Of a stretch of DNA of 64,000 nucleotides, positions 8,501 to 20,827 are shown piece by piece. A program made the translations under genes and the position numbers. Position 1 is the first letter of the stretch. Every line of letters starts with the position of its first letter. Under the pieces are notes generated by a model that was not told where the DNA came from, ran no database searches, and was given only the letters and a program-made list of their open reading frames with translations. The DNA is from Clostridiaceae bacterium (GTDB lineage Bacteria > Bacillota > Clostridia > Peptostreptococcales > Tindalliaceae), in assembly GCA_011390155.1 (NCBI GenBank), contig JAABSW010000006.1, forward strand, positions 1-64,000. Reading direction: 5' to 3'.

Positions 8501-9655
8501 TTAGGGTCTGACAGAATCTCTTAGTTCATTTAGTTCATCAGTTGTCATTCCCATGGCTGAAGATACTGTAATGTCACCATTTGCTATCATATCTGCCATT
8601 TCCGCCAGTTCTGCCCGCAGTTCTTCAGACACATTGTTTTGATAGAATTCATTGTTAGCCAAACCGATGGCTTCTTCAACCAATCCCAGTTCTTCTGCCT
8701 CACCATAGGGGAGTGTTCCGTCCAGGTGCATTTCAACTGCACGGAAAAGTGAATTATCCACTCTCTTAAGCATTGAGGTCAGTACCAGTTCGGCTTTTTC
8801 CGGATCACTGTCGGCAAATACCATGGCCTGGTCAGAGTCAACCCCAATGGCGTACTTGTTCATTTCCTTTGCCGCATCCAATTGTCCTAACCCAGCTTGG
8901 CCTGCAACGTTAAAGCCTATGTCTGCGCCTGCGTTGTACTGGGCAAGGGCCATTTCTTTACCAGTGGCAGAATCATCAAACCCACCAATATAAGAAACAT
9001 ATACTTTAACATCTTCATCAACATAAAGTGCTCCTTCAATATAGCCCACAAGGAAATCGTTGATAACAGGAATGTCCATACCGCCCAGGAAGCCGATCAT
9101 TTTTTGTTCATTTGCCAGTTCCATATCTGAAGATGTTACATTTGCAGCTAGAGCACCTGCAAGGAATGAACCTTCATTTTGTTTGTACAAGATTGAATAC
9201 ACATTACTTAAATCAGCAACAGAATAATCTACCGCCGTGTCAAAAATGATGTATCGGTTATCAGGAAACTCAGGGGCAATTTCTTGAAGATATTCCTGCA
9301 TTTGCCATGTTCCCAATATGATGATGTCCCAATCCTGTTCAGAAACTTCCCATAGGGTTGGTTCCCAACGGGTTTGATCGTAAGACATTTCGATGGTTCT
9401 TACTTCTGCCCCAAACTCATCTTCAATCATTTCAAGGCCAGCGTTTGCAGAATCAAAGAAGGAACGATCGCCTAATGTGCCATTAAGCAGCAATACCACA
9501 CGCAAGGCATCTTCTTCTGCCTCTTCACCAGGTTCTGCAGGAGCCGATGGTTCATCTGCCGGAGCTGGTTCTTCAGGTTCTGGAGATCCGCATCCAGATA
9601 AGGTTAACGCCAATGCCAATAACAATATCAATACGATGCTACTATACTTCTTCAT
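8501..9655 (-). CDS. nupN: BMP-family nucleoside-binding lipoprotein
   Basis: 384 residues. Signal peptide with charged start, hydrophobic core and lipobox LSGC, giving Cys22 as the lipidated residue; an acidic, proline-rich linker of about 25 residues follows (EPEEPAPADEP). The mature part carries BMP/PnrA-family features such as LNGTLGDRSFFDSANAGLE, NRYIIFDTAVDY and IGVDSDQAMVF. BMP proteins bind purine nucleosides at the cell surface and hand them to the permeases. First gene of the operon, with its own promoter and AGGGGGA ribosome binding site. Called from family plus context; ligand not proven. Confidence 0.93.
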   Translation of the reverse strand: MKKYSSIVLILLLALALTLSGCGSPEPEEPAPADEPSAPAEPGEEAEEDALRVVLLLNGTLGDRSFFDSANAGLEMIEDEFGAEVRTIEMSYDQTRWEPTLWEVSEQDWDIIILGTWQMQEYLQEIAPEFPDNRYIIFDTAVDYSVADLSNVYSILYKQNEGSFLAGALAANVTSSDMELANEQKMIGFLGGMDIPVINDFLVGYIEGALYVDEDVKVYVSYIGGFDDSATGKEMALAQYNAGADIGFNVAGQAGLGQLDAAKEMNKYAIGVDSDQAMVFADSDPEKAELVLTSMLKRVDNSLFRAVEMHLDGTLPYGEAEELGLVEEAIGLANNEFYQNNVSEELRAELAEMADMIANGDITVSSAMGMTTDELNELRDSVRP

Positions 9656-9700
9656 GTAAATCCCCCTTTGTCTGTGGCTGCAGGATAGCAGCCTGGTTGT

Positions 9701-9726
9701 TTGTAAGAAGCAATATCCTCTTACAA
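9701..9726. promoter_or_regulatory. Palindrome overlapping the nucleoside operon start site
   Basis: TTGTAAGA (9701-9708) and TCTTACAA (9719-9726) form a perfect 8+8 palindrome with a ten-base centre. It touches the last base of the predicted -10 box and covers the start site, a usual place for a repressor operator. A second perfect hairpin (GGCTGC/GCAGCC, 9676-9693) follows in the leader; its six-base loop is complementary to the centre of the first. Confidence 0.5.
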
Positions 9727-9754
9727 GTGTAATTGAAATCTGTTATAAAGTCAA
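9726..9754 (-). promoter_or_regulatory. Putative sigma-A promoter of the nucleoside operon
   Basis: On the minus strand TTGACT (9749-9754) is followed after exactly 17 bases by TACACT (9726-9731). Predicted start is near 9719, about 65 bases before the lipoprotein ATG. The -10 box is only a four-of-six match, so strength may be modest or depend on a regulator. Confidence 0.55.
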
Positions 9755-9759
9755 TGTAT

Positions 9760-11904
9760 TCACTTATCTTTGCCAACAGCATTATCAACAGTTACAAGTG
9801 CAAAATCAATTTCTCTTTGTGCAAGATTCACACCTTCTACCCGTATGGTTAGCGCATCACCGATACGGAAAACTTTTTTCGTTCTTTCGCCCGTTAATGT
9901 CAGTTGCTGTTGGTCGTAAATATAATAGTCATCTTCCAAATCACTGAGCCTGATTAAACCTTCCACCGTGTTGTCCAGTTCCACAAAGATTCCAAAAGAA
10001 GTAATGCCTGATATGAGACCGTCAAAGGTTTCTCCGATATGTTGCTTCATGTAGACTGCTTTTTTCAAGTCAACGGATTCTCTTTCTGCCTCTTCAGCGT
10101 TTCGCTCCTGTTCAGATGAATGAGCAGCTGTTTTTTCCAGCTTTCCCTCCAACTTATTTCTTTCCTCTTCATCAGCCAACACTCCATTTTTTAACACTTC
10201 TTTAATGATTCGATGAATGGCTAAATCCGGATACCTTCGAATAGGCGAGGTAAAATGGGTGTAGTACCTGGCAGCCAGCCCAAAGTGTGTATCATGGATC
10301 GCTGTATATTTTGCTTTTTTTAATGAACGCAACATCATGGTGTTAATAACGGGCGCCTCTTTTTTCCCTTCCACTTCAGCCAATAATTGCTGCAATTCCT
10401 TTGGATGCATGTCACTACCTGCACCCTTGAGTTTGTAGCCAAAATGAAAAATAAATTTATTCAAATCCATCATTTTTTCTTCATCTGGGTCTTCATGAAT
10501 TCGATAAATAAAAGGTTGTTTCATCCAGTAATGATGTTCAGCCACTGTTTCATTACACACCAACATAAATTCTTCGATAATCCGGTTAGCTGTTCGTCTT
10601 TCTTCTAACCTGATATCAATGGGGTTGCCTTGTTCATCCAACACCACTTTTGACTCAACAAAATGAAAATCAATGGCTCCCCGGGCGTCTCTTCTTTTTC
10701 GTAGCCGTTGGTAAAGTTTATCCATCAACTGAAGGTCTGCTTTAATATGCCCGTATCGCTTCTTCAGGTCTTCATCATGATTTTCAAGCAAATCACTTAC
10801 GTCATCATAGATTAATCGCTCAGTTGTATTGATAACGGTCTCATGTATTTCGTGATGTACGACAATACCTTTGTCATCAATGTCCATAAAAACTGACAAG
10901 GTCAGTCTGTCTTCATTGGGGTTTAGACTGCAAATACCGTTGGAAATTTCCTTCGGAAGCATAGGCAGTACCCTGTCAACCAGGTAGACACTTGTCCCTC
11001 TGTCCCAGGCTTCCTGGTCCAATTTTGATCCTTCTCGTACATAATGTGCCACATCTGCAATATGAACACCTAGTCGAATTTTGTTTCCGTCTATTTTTTC
11101 AACTGAGATGGCATCGTCCAAATCTTTTGCATCCGGTCCGTCAATGGTCACAATGCTCATCTGTCTTAAATCTTTGCGACGGTGTATTTCTTTTTCCGGT
11201 ATTATTTTAGCAACAGCTTGCGCATCCTTTAAAACACCTTTACCAAAGGTTTCATTTAATCCATGTTTTCGAATAATAACCATCATGTCGGTTTCCGGAT
11301 CTGCTGGATTACCCAACACTTCAATTATTTTACCTTCTGGATTTCGCATGTTTTCCGACCATTTTGTAATGCGGCAGACGACTTTGTGACCATTTGGTAC
11401 ACCCTTTGCCTTGTCCCCAGGTATAAAGATATCTGAGTTAAACCGGGGATCATCAGGAACAACAAACCCAAATTTCTTTGACTTTTCAAAAGTTCCCGGC
11501 AACTCTAACACGCCTCGCTCCAGTACCTTTACCACTTCTCCCTCAGCTTTCTGGTCTTCCCCAGCCGATTCTTTTATCCGCACTAAAACCTTGTCTAAAT
11601 GAAAGGCATTGCGCATGGCATTGGATGGAATGTAGGCGGATGGAAGCTCTGGATCGATGGAATCCACAAATCCATAACCTTTCCAGTGACCTTTTAAAAT
11701 ACCTGTCATATAACCCATTTTTTCCGGAATTCCATAACGCTGGCTTCTGGTTGACATCACAAGTCCTTCTTTTTCCATGTCAGAAAGGATTTCTTGAAGT
11801 GCTTTTTTTTGATCAGAGCCAATTTCCATTGCTTCCATTAGCTCATGAATCTTCATTGGTCGATATGCGGTGGTTTTCATACATGTCAATACCTTTTCTT
11901 TCAT
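9760..11904 (-). CDS. rnr: Ribonuclease R
   Basis: 714 residues, typical length. Order: N-terminal winged-helix/OB region (residues 1-60), cold-shock-type OB domains (to about 220), RNB catalytic domain (about 240-570) with the metal-binding segment DGPDAKDLDDAISVE and LGVHIADVAHYV, and a C-terminal S1 domain (GISGITSFGIFVELDNTVEGL equivalent) near 640-710. It is a processive 3'-5' exoribonuclease that degrades structured RNA and assists tmRNA quality control. ATG 11904 with AAGGA about ten bases upstream. In many Clostridia rnr lies next to secG and smpB; here secG is separated by hppA and no smpB is present. Confidence 0.96.
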   Translation of the reverse strand: MKEKVLTCMKTTAYRPMKIHELMEAMEIGSDQKKALQEILSDMEKEGLVMSTRSQRYGIPEKMGYMTGILKGHWKGYGFVDSIDPELPSAYIPSNAMRNAFHLDKVLVRIKESAGEDQKAEGEVVKVLERGVLELPGTFEKSKKFGFVVPDDPRFNSDIFIPGDKAKGVPNGHKVVCRITKWSENMRNPEGKIIEVLGNPADPETDMMVIIRKHGLNETFGKGVLKDAQAVAKIIPEKEIHRRKDLRQMSIVTIDGPDAKDLDDAISVEKIDGNKIRLGVHIADVAHYVREGSKLDQEAWDRGTSVYLVDRVLPMLPKEISNGICSLNPNEDRLTLSVFMDIDDKGIVVHHEIHETVINTTERLIYDDVSDLLENHDEDLKKRYGHIKADLQLMDKLYQRLRKRRDARGAIDFHFVESKVVLDEQGNPIDIRLEERRTANRIIEEFMLVCNETVAEHHYWMKQPFIYRIHEDPDEEKMMDLNKFIFHFGYKLKGAGSDMHPKELQQLLAEVEGKKEAPVINTMMLRSLKKAKYTAIHDTHFGLAARYYTHFTSPIRRYPDLAIHRIIKEVLKNGVLADEEERNKLEGKLEKTAAHSSEQERNAEEAERESVDLKKAVYMKQHIGETFDGLISGITSFGIFVELDNTVEGLIRLSDLEDDYYIYDQQQLTLTGERTKKVFRIGDALTIRVEGVNLAQREIDFALVTVDNAVGKDK

Positions 11905-11957
11905 AAGTTCATTCCTTGATACGTCGATTCTAACTCCCCCTTTCTATACTTTTATAT

Positions 11958-12269
11958 TTACCACACAAAATCGATGTCAATCAATAATTGGATCAGAAAC
12001 GGCATTACCAGTGCCCTGTGTATAAGGTAGACCAATGGCACGCCAATATAGAAGAGTGGTTTTCTGATTTTGTGTCGAAATAATATCATTCCCACTATGA
12101 CTCCCAATGCCCCGCCCAGCAGGGAAATAATCATCAGTGACTTTTCGGAAATTCGCCATTTACCTTTGACAGACTTTCTTTTATCAATGAGCATTGCCAC
12201 AAATCCCAACAAACTCATTAAAAGATAATATGAATTGACTGGTGATAGCGGCCAATTGGTCATGTCCAT
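11958..12269 (-). CDS. DUF1294 small membrane protein
   Basis: 103 residues from ATG 12269, seven bases after a GAAGG site; a TTG two codons earlier is possible. Three to four hydrophobic segments, with family features MLIDKRKSVKGKWRISEKSL and LLGGALGVIVGMILFRHKIRKP. DUF1294 proteins are widespread, of unknown function, located in the membrane. It lies between the pyrophosphatase terminator and rnr. Confidence 0.85.
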   Translation of the reverse strand: MDMTNWPLSPVNSYYLLMSLLGFVAMLIDKRKSVKGKWRISEKSLMIISLLGGALGVIVGMILFRHKIRKPLFYIGVPLVYLIHRALVMPFLIQLLIDIDFVW

Positions 12270-12290
12270 CCTCAACCTTCTTTCTATTGG

Positions 12291-12326
12291 AAAAAAGCCC
12301 TCTGCCTGAGAGGCAAAGGGCTTTTT
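12291..12326 (-). terminator. Intrinsic terminator after hppA
   Basis: AAAAAGCCCT (12292-12301) pairs with AGGGCTTTTT (12317-12326), with an inner TGCCT/AGGCA extension. On the minus strand it ends in a T6 run, ten bases after the pyrophosphatase stop. Confidence 0.9.
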
Positions 12327-12335
12327 GATGATCGC

Positions 12336-14345
12336 TTAAAACAGTCCGGAAAGCAGACCGCCAAAGGCAACAAACAGTGGTGCGAAAACAACTGAAACAA
12401 TGGTCATAAGCTTGATCAGAATATTGATGGAAGGGCCTGATGTGTCTTTAAAGGGGTCTCCCACAGTGTCACCCACAACGGCTGCCTTATGAGATTCACT
12501 TCCTTTTCCTCCGTGATGTCCTTCTTCAATATACTTTTTCGCATTATCCCATGCGCCGCCTGCATTCGCCATCATGATTGCCAGTAACACACCTGCAACC
12601 AGGGCCCCTGCCAGCAAACCACCAACTGCTTCCGTGCCCAATAAAAGACCCATCGCAATGGGAACAAGCACTGCCAGTAATCCCGGAAGAATCATTTCTT
12701 TAAGTGCTGCTGCCGTACTAATATCAACGCAGTTTGCATAGTCCGGTTTACCAGTTCCTTCCATGATTCCTTCGATGGTGCGGAACTGACGTCTAACTTC
12801 TTCAATCATTTGATTGGCTGCTTTACCCACTGCTTCCATGGTTAATGCAGAGAATAGGAATGGAAGCATGCCGCCAATGAGCATACCAGCGATTACGGTG
12901 GGTTTTGTTAAATCAATGGATGTGAGCCCAACCGCTGCAGTATAAGTAGCAAACAGGGCCAGTGCAGTCAAAGCAGCGGAACCAATAGCAAAGCCTTTAC
13001 CAATGGCAGCTGTTGTGTTACCTACAGCGTCTAATTTATCAGTAATTTGTCTGACTTCTTTTGGCAAATCGCACATCTCAGCAATACCGCCCGCATTGTC
13101 TGCAATGGGACCATAGGCGTCAACGGCAATGGTCATTCCGGCAGTCGCCAGCATTCCCACCGCTGCCAAAGCGATACCGTAAAGTCCTGCGGCTCCGTAT
13201 GCAACCAGGATACCCACCGCGATGAATATAATGGGGTACATGGTGGACATCATGCCGACAGCCAATCCAGTGATGATTGTGGTTGCTGCGCCGGTTTCTG
13301 ATTGTTGTGCAATGTGTTTAACAGATTCATAATCACCGGATGTATATACTTCTGTTATTTTCCCGATGGCCATGCCCACTACAAGACCAATGACAACAGC
13401 CATAAAACCGCTCAGGTTGTCAAGGAGCATGTTGCTGAGTATAAAAGCTGCAACAATGGTAATAACACCACTTACATAAGTGCCACGGTGCAATGCTTTG
13501 GCAGGATTGGATCCTTCCTCTCCCTTAACAAAATAAGTGGCAATAATAGATGCAATAATTCCAATGGCTGCAAGAAGTAATGGAAATAAGGCGCCATTCA
13601 GACCATAAGCGATAAGTCCTAATGCAATTGCAGAAATAATGGATCCTACATATGATTCAAAGAGGTCCGCACCCATACCAGCAACATCGCCCACGTTGTC
13701 GCCAACATTATCAGCGATTACCGCAGGGTTTCGGGGATCGTCTTCAGGAATACCAGCTTCCACTTTACCCACCAGGTCAGCACCAACATCGGCTGCTTTG
13801 GTATAGATTCCTCCGCCTACACGTCCGAAGAGTGCAATGGAAGAGGCCCCTAAGGCAAAACCGGTAATAATTGTGCCTGCAGCTTCAGCTCCTTCCAGAG
13901 CTGTCATAATGATAAAGAGTCCTCCAACACCAAGCAACCCTAAACCTACCACTGACATGCCCATGACGGCCCCACCTGAAAAGGCAACACTTAAGGCTTT
14001 GTTCATACCACTTTCTTTGGCAGCGTTGGCTGTTCTAACATTTGCTTTCGTAGCAACCTGCATACCAAAAAATCCAGCTAAACCTGAGAATAGTGCTCCA
14101 AGTAAAAAACTGATTGCTGTTAAGATGTTAATCCCAATTGCCAGTACAACACCCAGCACAATAACAAAAATGACCAACGTTTTGTATTCTCTTTTCATAA
14201 AAGTCATTGAACCTTCATGAATATAAGAAGCAATCTCTTTCATGCGATCCGTTCCAGGATCTACTTTTGAAATTTTTTGGGCCAGCATATACGCGAAAAC
14301 CAACGCGATTACCCCAGCCAGTGGTGCCAGATAAAATTGACTCAT
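12336..14345 (-). CDS. hppA: Membrane-bound ion-translocating pyrophosphatase, K+-dependent type
   Basis: 669 residues with about 16 membrane helices. It has the substrate motifs [11 protein letters not shown] and [19 protein letters not shown], and near the C-terminus [20 protein letters not shown]. The [17 protein letters not shown] segment has Ala where K+-independent enzymes have Lys, so I call the K+-dependent class. It hydrolyses pyrophosphate and pumps Na+ or H+ across the membrane; ion choice cannot be read with confidence. GGAGGG lies upstream of ATG 14345. It follows secG by 34 bases and ends at a strong terminator. Confidence 0.96.
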   Translation of the reverse strand: MSQFYLAPLAGVIALVFAYMLAQKISKVDPGTDRMKEIASYIHEGSMTFMKREYKTLVIFVIVLGVVLAIGINILTAISFLLGALFSGLAGFFGMQVATKANVRTANAAKESGMNKALSVAFSGGAVMGMSVVGLGLLGVGGLFIIMTALEGAEAAGTIITGFALGASSIALFGRVGGGIYTKAADVGADLVGKVEAGIPEDDPRNPAVIADNVGDNVGDVAGMGADLFESYVGSIISAIALGLIAYGLNGALFPLLLAAIGIIASIIATYFVKGEEGSNPAKALHRGTYVSGVITIVAAFILSNMLLDNLSGFMAVVIGLVVGMAIGKITEVYTSGDYESVKHIAQQSETGAATTIITGLAVGMMSTMYPIIFIAVGILVAYGAAGLYGIALAAVGMLATAGMTIAVDAYGPIADNAGGIAEMCDLPKEVRQITDKLDAVGNTTAAIGKGFAIGSAALTALALFATYTAAVGLTSIDLTKPTVIAGMLIGGMLPFLFSALTMEAVGKAANQMIEEVRRQFRTIEGIMEGTGKPDYANCVDISTAAALKEMILPGLLAVLVPIAMGLLLGTEAVGGLLAGALVAGVLLAIMMANAGGAWDNAKKYIEEGHHGGKGSESHKAAVVGDTVGDPFKDTSGPSINILIKLMTIVSVVFAPLFVAFGGLLSGLF

Positions 14346-14379
14346 TTGATCGTGTCCCTCCTGTTGTTTAGGTTATCTT

Positions 14380-14616
14380 TTACTGAATTGCAACCAAAGC
14401 TATAGCAACAAGAATAAACAGTACTGCAGCTGCAGTAGTGACTTTTGCTAAAACGGCTTCGTATCCTCTTCCCTGTTTACCGAATAATTGCTCTGCACCA
14501 CCTGTAATTGCACCGGACAACCCAGCGCTCTTGCCAGATTGCATGAGAATACTTCCGATAAGCACCAATGAAGCAATGACCTGAATGATCATTAATACAG
14601 TTCTCAATGTACCCAT
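14380..14616 (-). CDS. secG: Protein-export translocase subunit SecG
   Basis: 78 residues, usual length, with two membrane helices around the conserved loop ILMQSGKSAGLSGAITGGAEQLFG. Subunit of the SecYEG channel in the cytoplasmic membrane. ATG 14616 is chosen for its GGAGGTG site seven bases upstream; the reading frame opens five codons earlier. First gene of a secG-hppA unit with its own promoter. Confidence 0.95.
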   Translation of the reverse strand: MGTLRTVLMIIQVIASLVLIGSILMQSGKSAGLSGAITGGAEQLFGKQGRGYEAVLAKVTTAAAVLFILVAIALVAIQ

Positions 14617-14651
14617 TTTCACACCTCCCATACCTCGCCTTTAACACAGCT

Positions 14652-14680
14652 ATTCTATCACAGGGGCCTATTTAAAGCAA
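14652..14680 (-). promoter_or_regulatory. Putative promoter of secG-hppA
   Basis: Minus-strand TTGCTT (14675-14680), 17-base spacer, TAGAAT (14652-14657). The -10 box matches five of six. Predicted start near 14645, about 30 bases before the secG ATG. Confidence 0.6.
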
Positions 14681-14741
14681 CAGAAAACTCGCAGAGAAAA
14701 GTCGCAAAACCAATCCAGGATAACAATTTAATGACTGATTG

Positions 14742-14780
14742 AAAAGCAGCTTCTTCACCTTATGGAAAGAAGCTGCTTTT
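14742..14780 (-). terminator. Terminator after eno
   Basis: Perfect 14-base stem: 14742-14755 (AAAAGCAGCTTCTT) with 14767-14780. It ends the glycolytic operon 29 bases after the enolase stop. Confidence 0.9.
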
Positions 14781-14808
14781 ATACTGTGTCATCAATACAT
14801 GTTCGTCA

Positions 14809-17654
<2,846 letters not shown>

Positions 17655-17673
17655 GATAACGCTTCCTTTCGCA

Positions 17674-18420
17674 CTAAAACTGAATGATGCCAATAAAGTC
17701 ATCTGCTTTTAAGCTGGCACCTCCCACCAGTGCTCCGTCGATTTCTTCACAATTCATAATTTCTGTTGCATTGTCGGGTTTGACGCTGCCGCCATACAAT
17801 ATACGGATTTCTTCCGAAACCTGGTTGCCGTAGAGCTTTTCCAGTTCACTACGAATATAACCAATGGCTTCGTTTGCCTGTTCCGGGGTAGCGGTTTTGC
17901 CTGTCCCAATGGCCCAAATAGGTTCATAGGCGATAACCAGTGTCTTAACCTCTTCCGGAGATATTCCTTTGATGCCTTCCTCTAATTGACGTTTGAGCAC
18001 AGAGAATGTCTCATCAGCTTCTCTCTCAGCCAATGTCTCACCGATGCACATAATCGGTGTTATTCCCTTTACTATTGCTTTCGCCACCTTTTTGTTAACC
18101 ATTTCGTCTGTTTCGCTAAAAATCTGACGTCTTTCTGAGTGACCTATTATGACATAGTGAACCTTCGCTTCCAGCAGCATGTCAGGAGAAATTTCCCCTG
18201 TAAAAGCCCCAGCGTCTTCCCAGTGCATGTTTTGCGCACCCAGTTTAATGCTAGTGTTTTCAACTGATTCACCAATGCAGCCTAAAAGAATTGATGGGCA
18301 GCACACTGCCACTTCCACTTCAGTCTCCTGTACTGCAACCTTAATCGATTTCACTAAATCTGCACCTTGCCGGCAATCCAGGTTCATTTTCCAGTTGCCT
18401 GCAATCAGCGGAACTCTCAT
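17674..18420 (-). CDS. tpiA: Triosephosphate isomerase
   Basis: 248 residues. GNWKMN holds the catalytic Lys, IIGHSERR the His, VIAYEPIWAIGTG the Glu, and YGGSVKPDN the phosphate loop. Interconverts dihydroxyacetone phosphate and glyceraldehyde 3-phosphate. AGGAGG eight bases before ATG 18420. Third gene of the glycolytic operon. Confidence 0.98.
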   Translation of the reverse strand: MRVPLIAGNWKMNLDCRQGADLVKSIKVAVQETEVEVAVCCPSILLGCIGESVENTSIKLGAQNMHWEDAGAFTGEISPDMLLEAKVHYVIIGHSERRQIFSETDEMVNKKVAKAIVKGITPIMCIGETLAEREADETFSVLKRQLEEGIKGISPEEVKTLVIAYEPIWAIGTGKTATPEQANEAIGYIRSELEKLYGNQVSEEIRILYGGSVKPDNATEIMNCEEIDGALVGGASLKADDFIGIIQF

Positions 18421-18458
18421 ACAATAGCCTCCTGTTCTCTACTTCCCATTATTCAAAA

Positions 18459-19658
18459 CTATTTTTCAGGTATGGCGGCAATGCCTGGAAGTACTTTGCC
18501 TTCTAAGAACTCCAGTGAAGCGCCCCCACCTGTGGAAATGTGTGTCATTGAATCAGCAAATCCCATTTGCTCAACAGCCGCAGCACTGTCTCCACCGCCA
18601 ATAATGGTAACTGCTTCAGATTCTGCCAGGGCTTTTGCAACTTCACGTGTACCTGTGGCAAATGCCTCAATTTCAAAAACACCCATGGGACCATTCCACA
18701 CAACTGTTTTTGCATCTTTGATTGCTTCAGCATATTGCGCAACTGTTTTTGGTCCGATATCCACGCCGATGCCATCAGCGGGCATCGCTTCAATATCAAC
18801 TGTTTCAAAGGAAGCTTCTGCCGATACCTCAGAGGCAGAAACCGTGTCAACGGGAAGTAACAGCTTCACATTTTTTGCCGCTGCTGTCTCCATCAATTGA
18901 GTGGCCAGTTCAATCTTATCTTCTTCCAGCAACGATTTTCCAATTTCGTATCCCTTTGCCTTGAGGAAAGTATAGGCCATTCCTCCACCAATAACCAATG
19001 TATTCACTTTGTTAAGCAGGTTTTCGATAACACCAATTTTATCTGAAACTTTTGCACCACCCAAGATGGCAACAAATGGTTTTTCTGGATTTTCCAAAGC
19101 TTTTCCTAAAAACTTAACTTCCTTCTCAATCAAATAGCCCATGGCTGCAGGAAGATATTCAGCTAACCCCGTTGTGGAACAATGAGCTCTGTGAGCTGTT
19201 CCAAAGGCGTCATTCACATACATGGTACCCAGGGTCGCCAATTCACGGGAAAAGGAAGGCTCATTTTTTTCTTCTTCCTTCCTATAGCGTACATTCTGCA
19301 GAAGCATAACCTGACCAGGTTTTAGATTTTTGGAAGCTTGTTGAGCCACAGGTCCAGTGACAGTATCATCATCAGCAAATAATACTTCCAGACCAAGTAA
19401 TTTCTCGATTCTGTTCGCAACGGGTTTCAATGAATATTTGGGATTTGGTTCACCTTTAGGCCGCCCCAAATGAGACATTAAAATCACAGCAGCGTTTTGT
19501 TCTAATAAATACTTTACTGTGGGCAAGGCTGCACGAATTCGAATGTCATCCGTTATGTTTCCTTCCTTGTCCATTGGCACATTAAAATCGCATCGCACCA
19601 ACACTTTTTCTCCACTTACCTGTAAGTCATCCATTCTTTTCTTGTTAAGCAAAGACAT
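18459..19658 (-). CDS. pgk: Phosphoglycerate kinase
   Basis: 399 residues. [19 protein letters not shown] and [12 protein letters not shown] in the N-domain bind 3-phosphoglycerate; [29 protein letters not shown] and [14 protein letters not shown] in the C-domain bind nucleotide. Makes ATP in lower glycolysis. Good GGAGGAG site before ATG 19658. In the usual Firmicute order gap would stand between cggR and pgk, but here only 50 bases separate them. Confidence 0.98.
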   Translation of the reverse strand: MSLLNKKRMDDLQVSGEKVLVRCDFNVPMDKEGNITDDIRIRAALPTVKYLLEQNAAVILMSHLGRPKGEPNPKYSLKPVANRIEKLLGLEVLFADDDTVTGPVAQQASKNLKPGQVMLLQNVRYRKEEEKNEPSFSRELATLGTMYVNDAFGTAHRAHCSTTGLAEYLPAAMGYLIEKEVKFLGKALENPEKPFVAILGGAKVSDKIGVIENLLNKVNTLVIGGGMAYTFLKAKGYEIGKSLLEEDKIELATQLMETAAAKNVKLLLPVDTVSASEVSAEASFETVDIEAMPADGIGVDIGPKTVAQYAEAIKDAKTVVWNGPMGVFEIEAFATGTREVAKALAESEAVTIIGGGDSAAAVEQMGFADSMTHISTGGGASLEFLEGKVLPGIAAIPEK

Positions 19659-19708
19659 AGAATCTCCTCCTATTCAAATTAAGGACAAATGTGTATCTAA
19701 TCTGATTT

Positions 19709-20731
19709 TTAGTAGTGTTTCATAATTTCCATGGCAGCTGCTTCATCAGTGACCAACATCATCTGAGGCTTGAGTTTTGCAATGGTATAGATGGCTTCTG
19801 CCTTTTTAGCACCTCCCGCCACACCGATGGCGTGTTCAATTTTTGAAAAATCACTGAAATTGATACCGAGTGTTTCTATTTCGTAAACGATTGAACCATC
19901 ACGGGTGAAATAATAACCAAAAGATTCTGCAACAGCCCGGTGCTTTATCAGAAGGTCGATTTGTTCCCCGGAAAATTCTCTTCTTATAGCCATATCGTCC
20001 GCACGTCCAATACCAAAGACAAGGCATTGCGTGGTTTTTATGGTGTCAATAACCTTCTTGATTGCAGGATCATTCAACACGCTTTTCAACGCTTCCTTGC
20101 TGAGATTATCGGAAGCATGCAATAAAAAGTACTTTGCTCCAAGTTTTCTGGCAATTTGTGACACAACTGTGTTAGCCTGTTTTTCAACCTCACGACCGAA
20201 TCCTCCACGTGCGGGCACGACTGTAATGTCTTCATCTTTTTTTAGTGGACTTAGATTATCTGCCACCGCTGCCATTGTACTACCTCCGGTAACCCCCAGT
20301 ACCATGCCAGCTTCCACCGTCTGCTGCAATAACACAGCAGCCACTTTTCCCAGATCGTTTAACACATACTCTTCTTCTTCCAGGTTGCCCGACACAACAA
20401 TCACTTTTTTAAGGCCAAGCTTCTTCTGAAGTGATTCCTGGAGGTGACGAATACCCCTTAACTGATAAATACTTTCCTTCAGTTGATGAATCACTTCCTT
20501 GCCTTTGGGCGTTACTAACATACCTCCAGCATTGACTTCCAGGAGGTCCTGTTTTTGAAGAAATGAAATTTCTTTTCGCACAATTCGTTCACCGATTTGT
20601 AATTTCCCTGCCAGTAACCTTCTGCCAATCGGTTGCCAAACCAGCACATTACGGAGAATGTGATACCGCTTTTCCATTAAAGTCAGCATTTCTGGCACGA
20701 TTATCTTTTGAAGATCCAACAACCCTCTCAT
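19709..20731 (-). CDS. cggR: Central glycolytic genes regulator CggR (SorC family)
   Basis: 340 residues. The N-terminal part (1-85) has a helix-turn-helix (GRRLLAGKLQIGERIVRKEISFLQ) typical of CggR, longer than in other SorC proteins. The C-terminal sugar-phosphate-binding domain has GVTGGSTMAAVADNL, VPARGGFGREVEKQANTV and GVAGGAKKAEAIY. In Bacillus it represses the gap operon until fructose 1,6-bisphosphate binds. ATG 20731 follows AGAGGG. A matching operator lies directly upstream, supporting autoregulation and control of pgk-tpiA-gpmI-eno. Confidence 0.95.
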   Translation of the reverse strand: MRGLLDLQKIIVPEMLTLMEKRYHILRNVLVWQPIGRRLLAGKLQIGERIVRKEISFLQKQDLLEVNAGGMLVTPKGKEVIHQLKESIYQLRGIRHLQESLQKKLGLKKVIVVSGNLEEEEYVLNDLGKVAAVLLQQTVEAGMVLGVTGGSTMAAVADNLSPLKKDEDITVVPARGGFGREVEKQANTVVSQIARKLGAKYFLLHASDNLSKEALKSVLNDPAIKKVIDTIKTTQCLVFGIGRADDMAIRREFSGEQIDLLIKHRAVAESFGYYFTRDGSIVYEIETLGINFSDFSKIEHAIGVAGGAKKAEAIYTIAKLKPQMMLVTDEAAAMEIMKHY

Positions 20732-20748
20732 AATTCAACCCTCTTCCG

Positions 20749-20787
20749 CGGGACGTTTTGAATCCCTGCGATGTAATTTGTGTCCCT
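20749..20787. promoter_or_regulatory. Candidate CggR operator
   Basis: The minus strand of 20752-20787 reads AGGGAC-N6-TACA-N4-AGGGAT-N6-CGTC, the same spacing as the Bacillus CggR site CGGGAC-N6-TGTC-N4-CGGGAC-N6-TGTC (as I recall it). The plus strand gives an exact CGGGAC at 20749-20754 and TGTC at 20781-20784 in the same register. It sits between the promoter and cggR. Confidence 0.6.
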
Positions 20788-20794
20788 GTAAGTG

Positions 20795-20816
20795 TAAAAA
20801 AAAGAGCGAGCTCTTC
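20795..20816 (-). terminator. Short hairpin with long T run between rpoN and cggR
   Basis: AAGAG/CTCTT with a CTCG loop, followed on the minus strand by nine T residues. It probably stops read-through from rpoN. It also lies just after the predicted cggR start site, so it could instead be an early attenuator. Confidence 0.5.
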
Positions 20817-20827
20817 TGCCCACCCTC

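Noticed and set aside
9656-9759. Purine riboswitch before the nucleoside operon
   Set aside because: Two hairpins with complementary loops are present, but the closing P1 stem and the conserved junction sequences of the purine aptamer are missing. Kept only as a finding about an unknown element.
12336-14345. Assigning the pyrophosphatase as Na+- or H+-pumping
   Set aside because: K+ dependence is readable from the GNTTAA motif, but the residues that set the pumped ion need an alignment I cannot run.
18367-18900. 177-codon plus-strand reading frame across pgk and tpiA
   Set aside because: Exact antisense shadow of pgk, no ribosome binding site and no recognisable protein.
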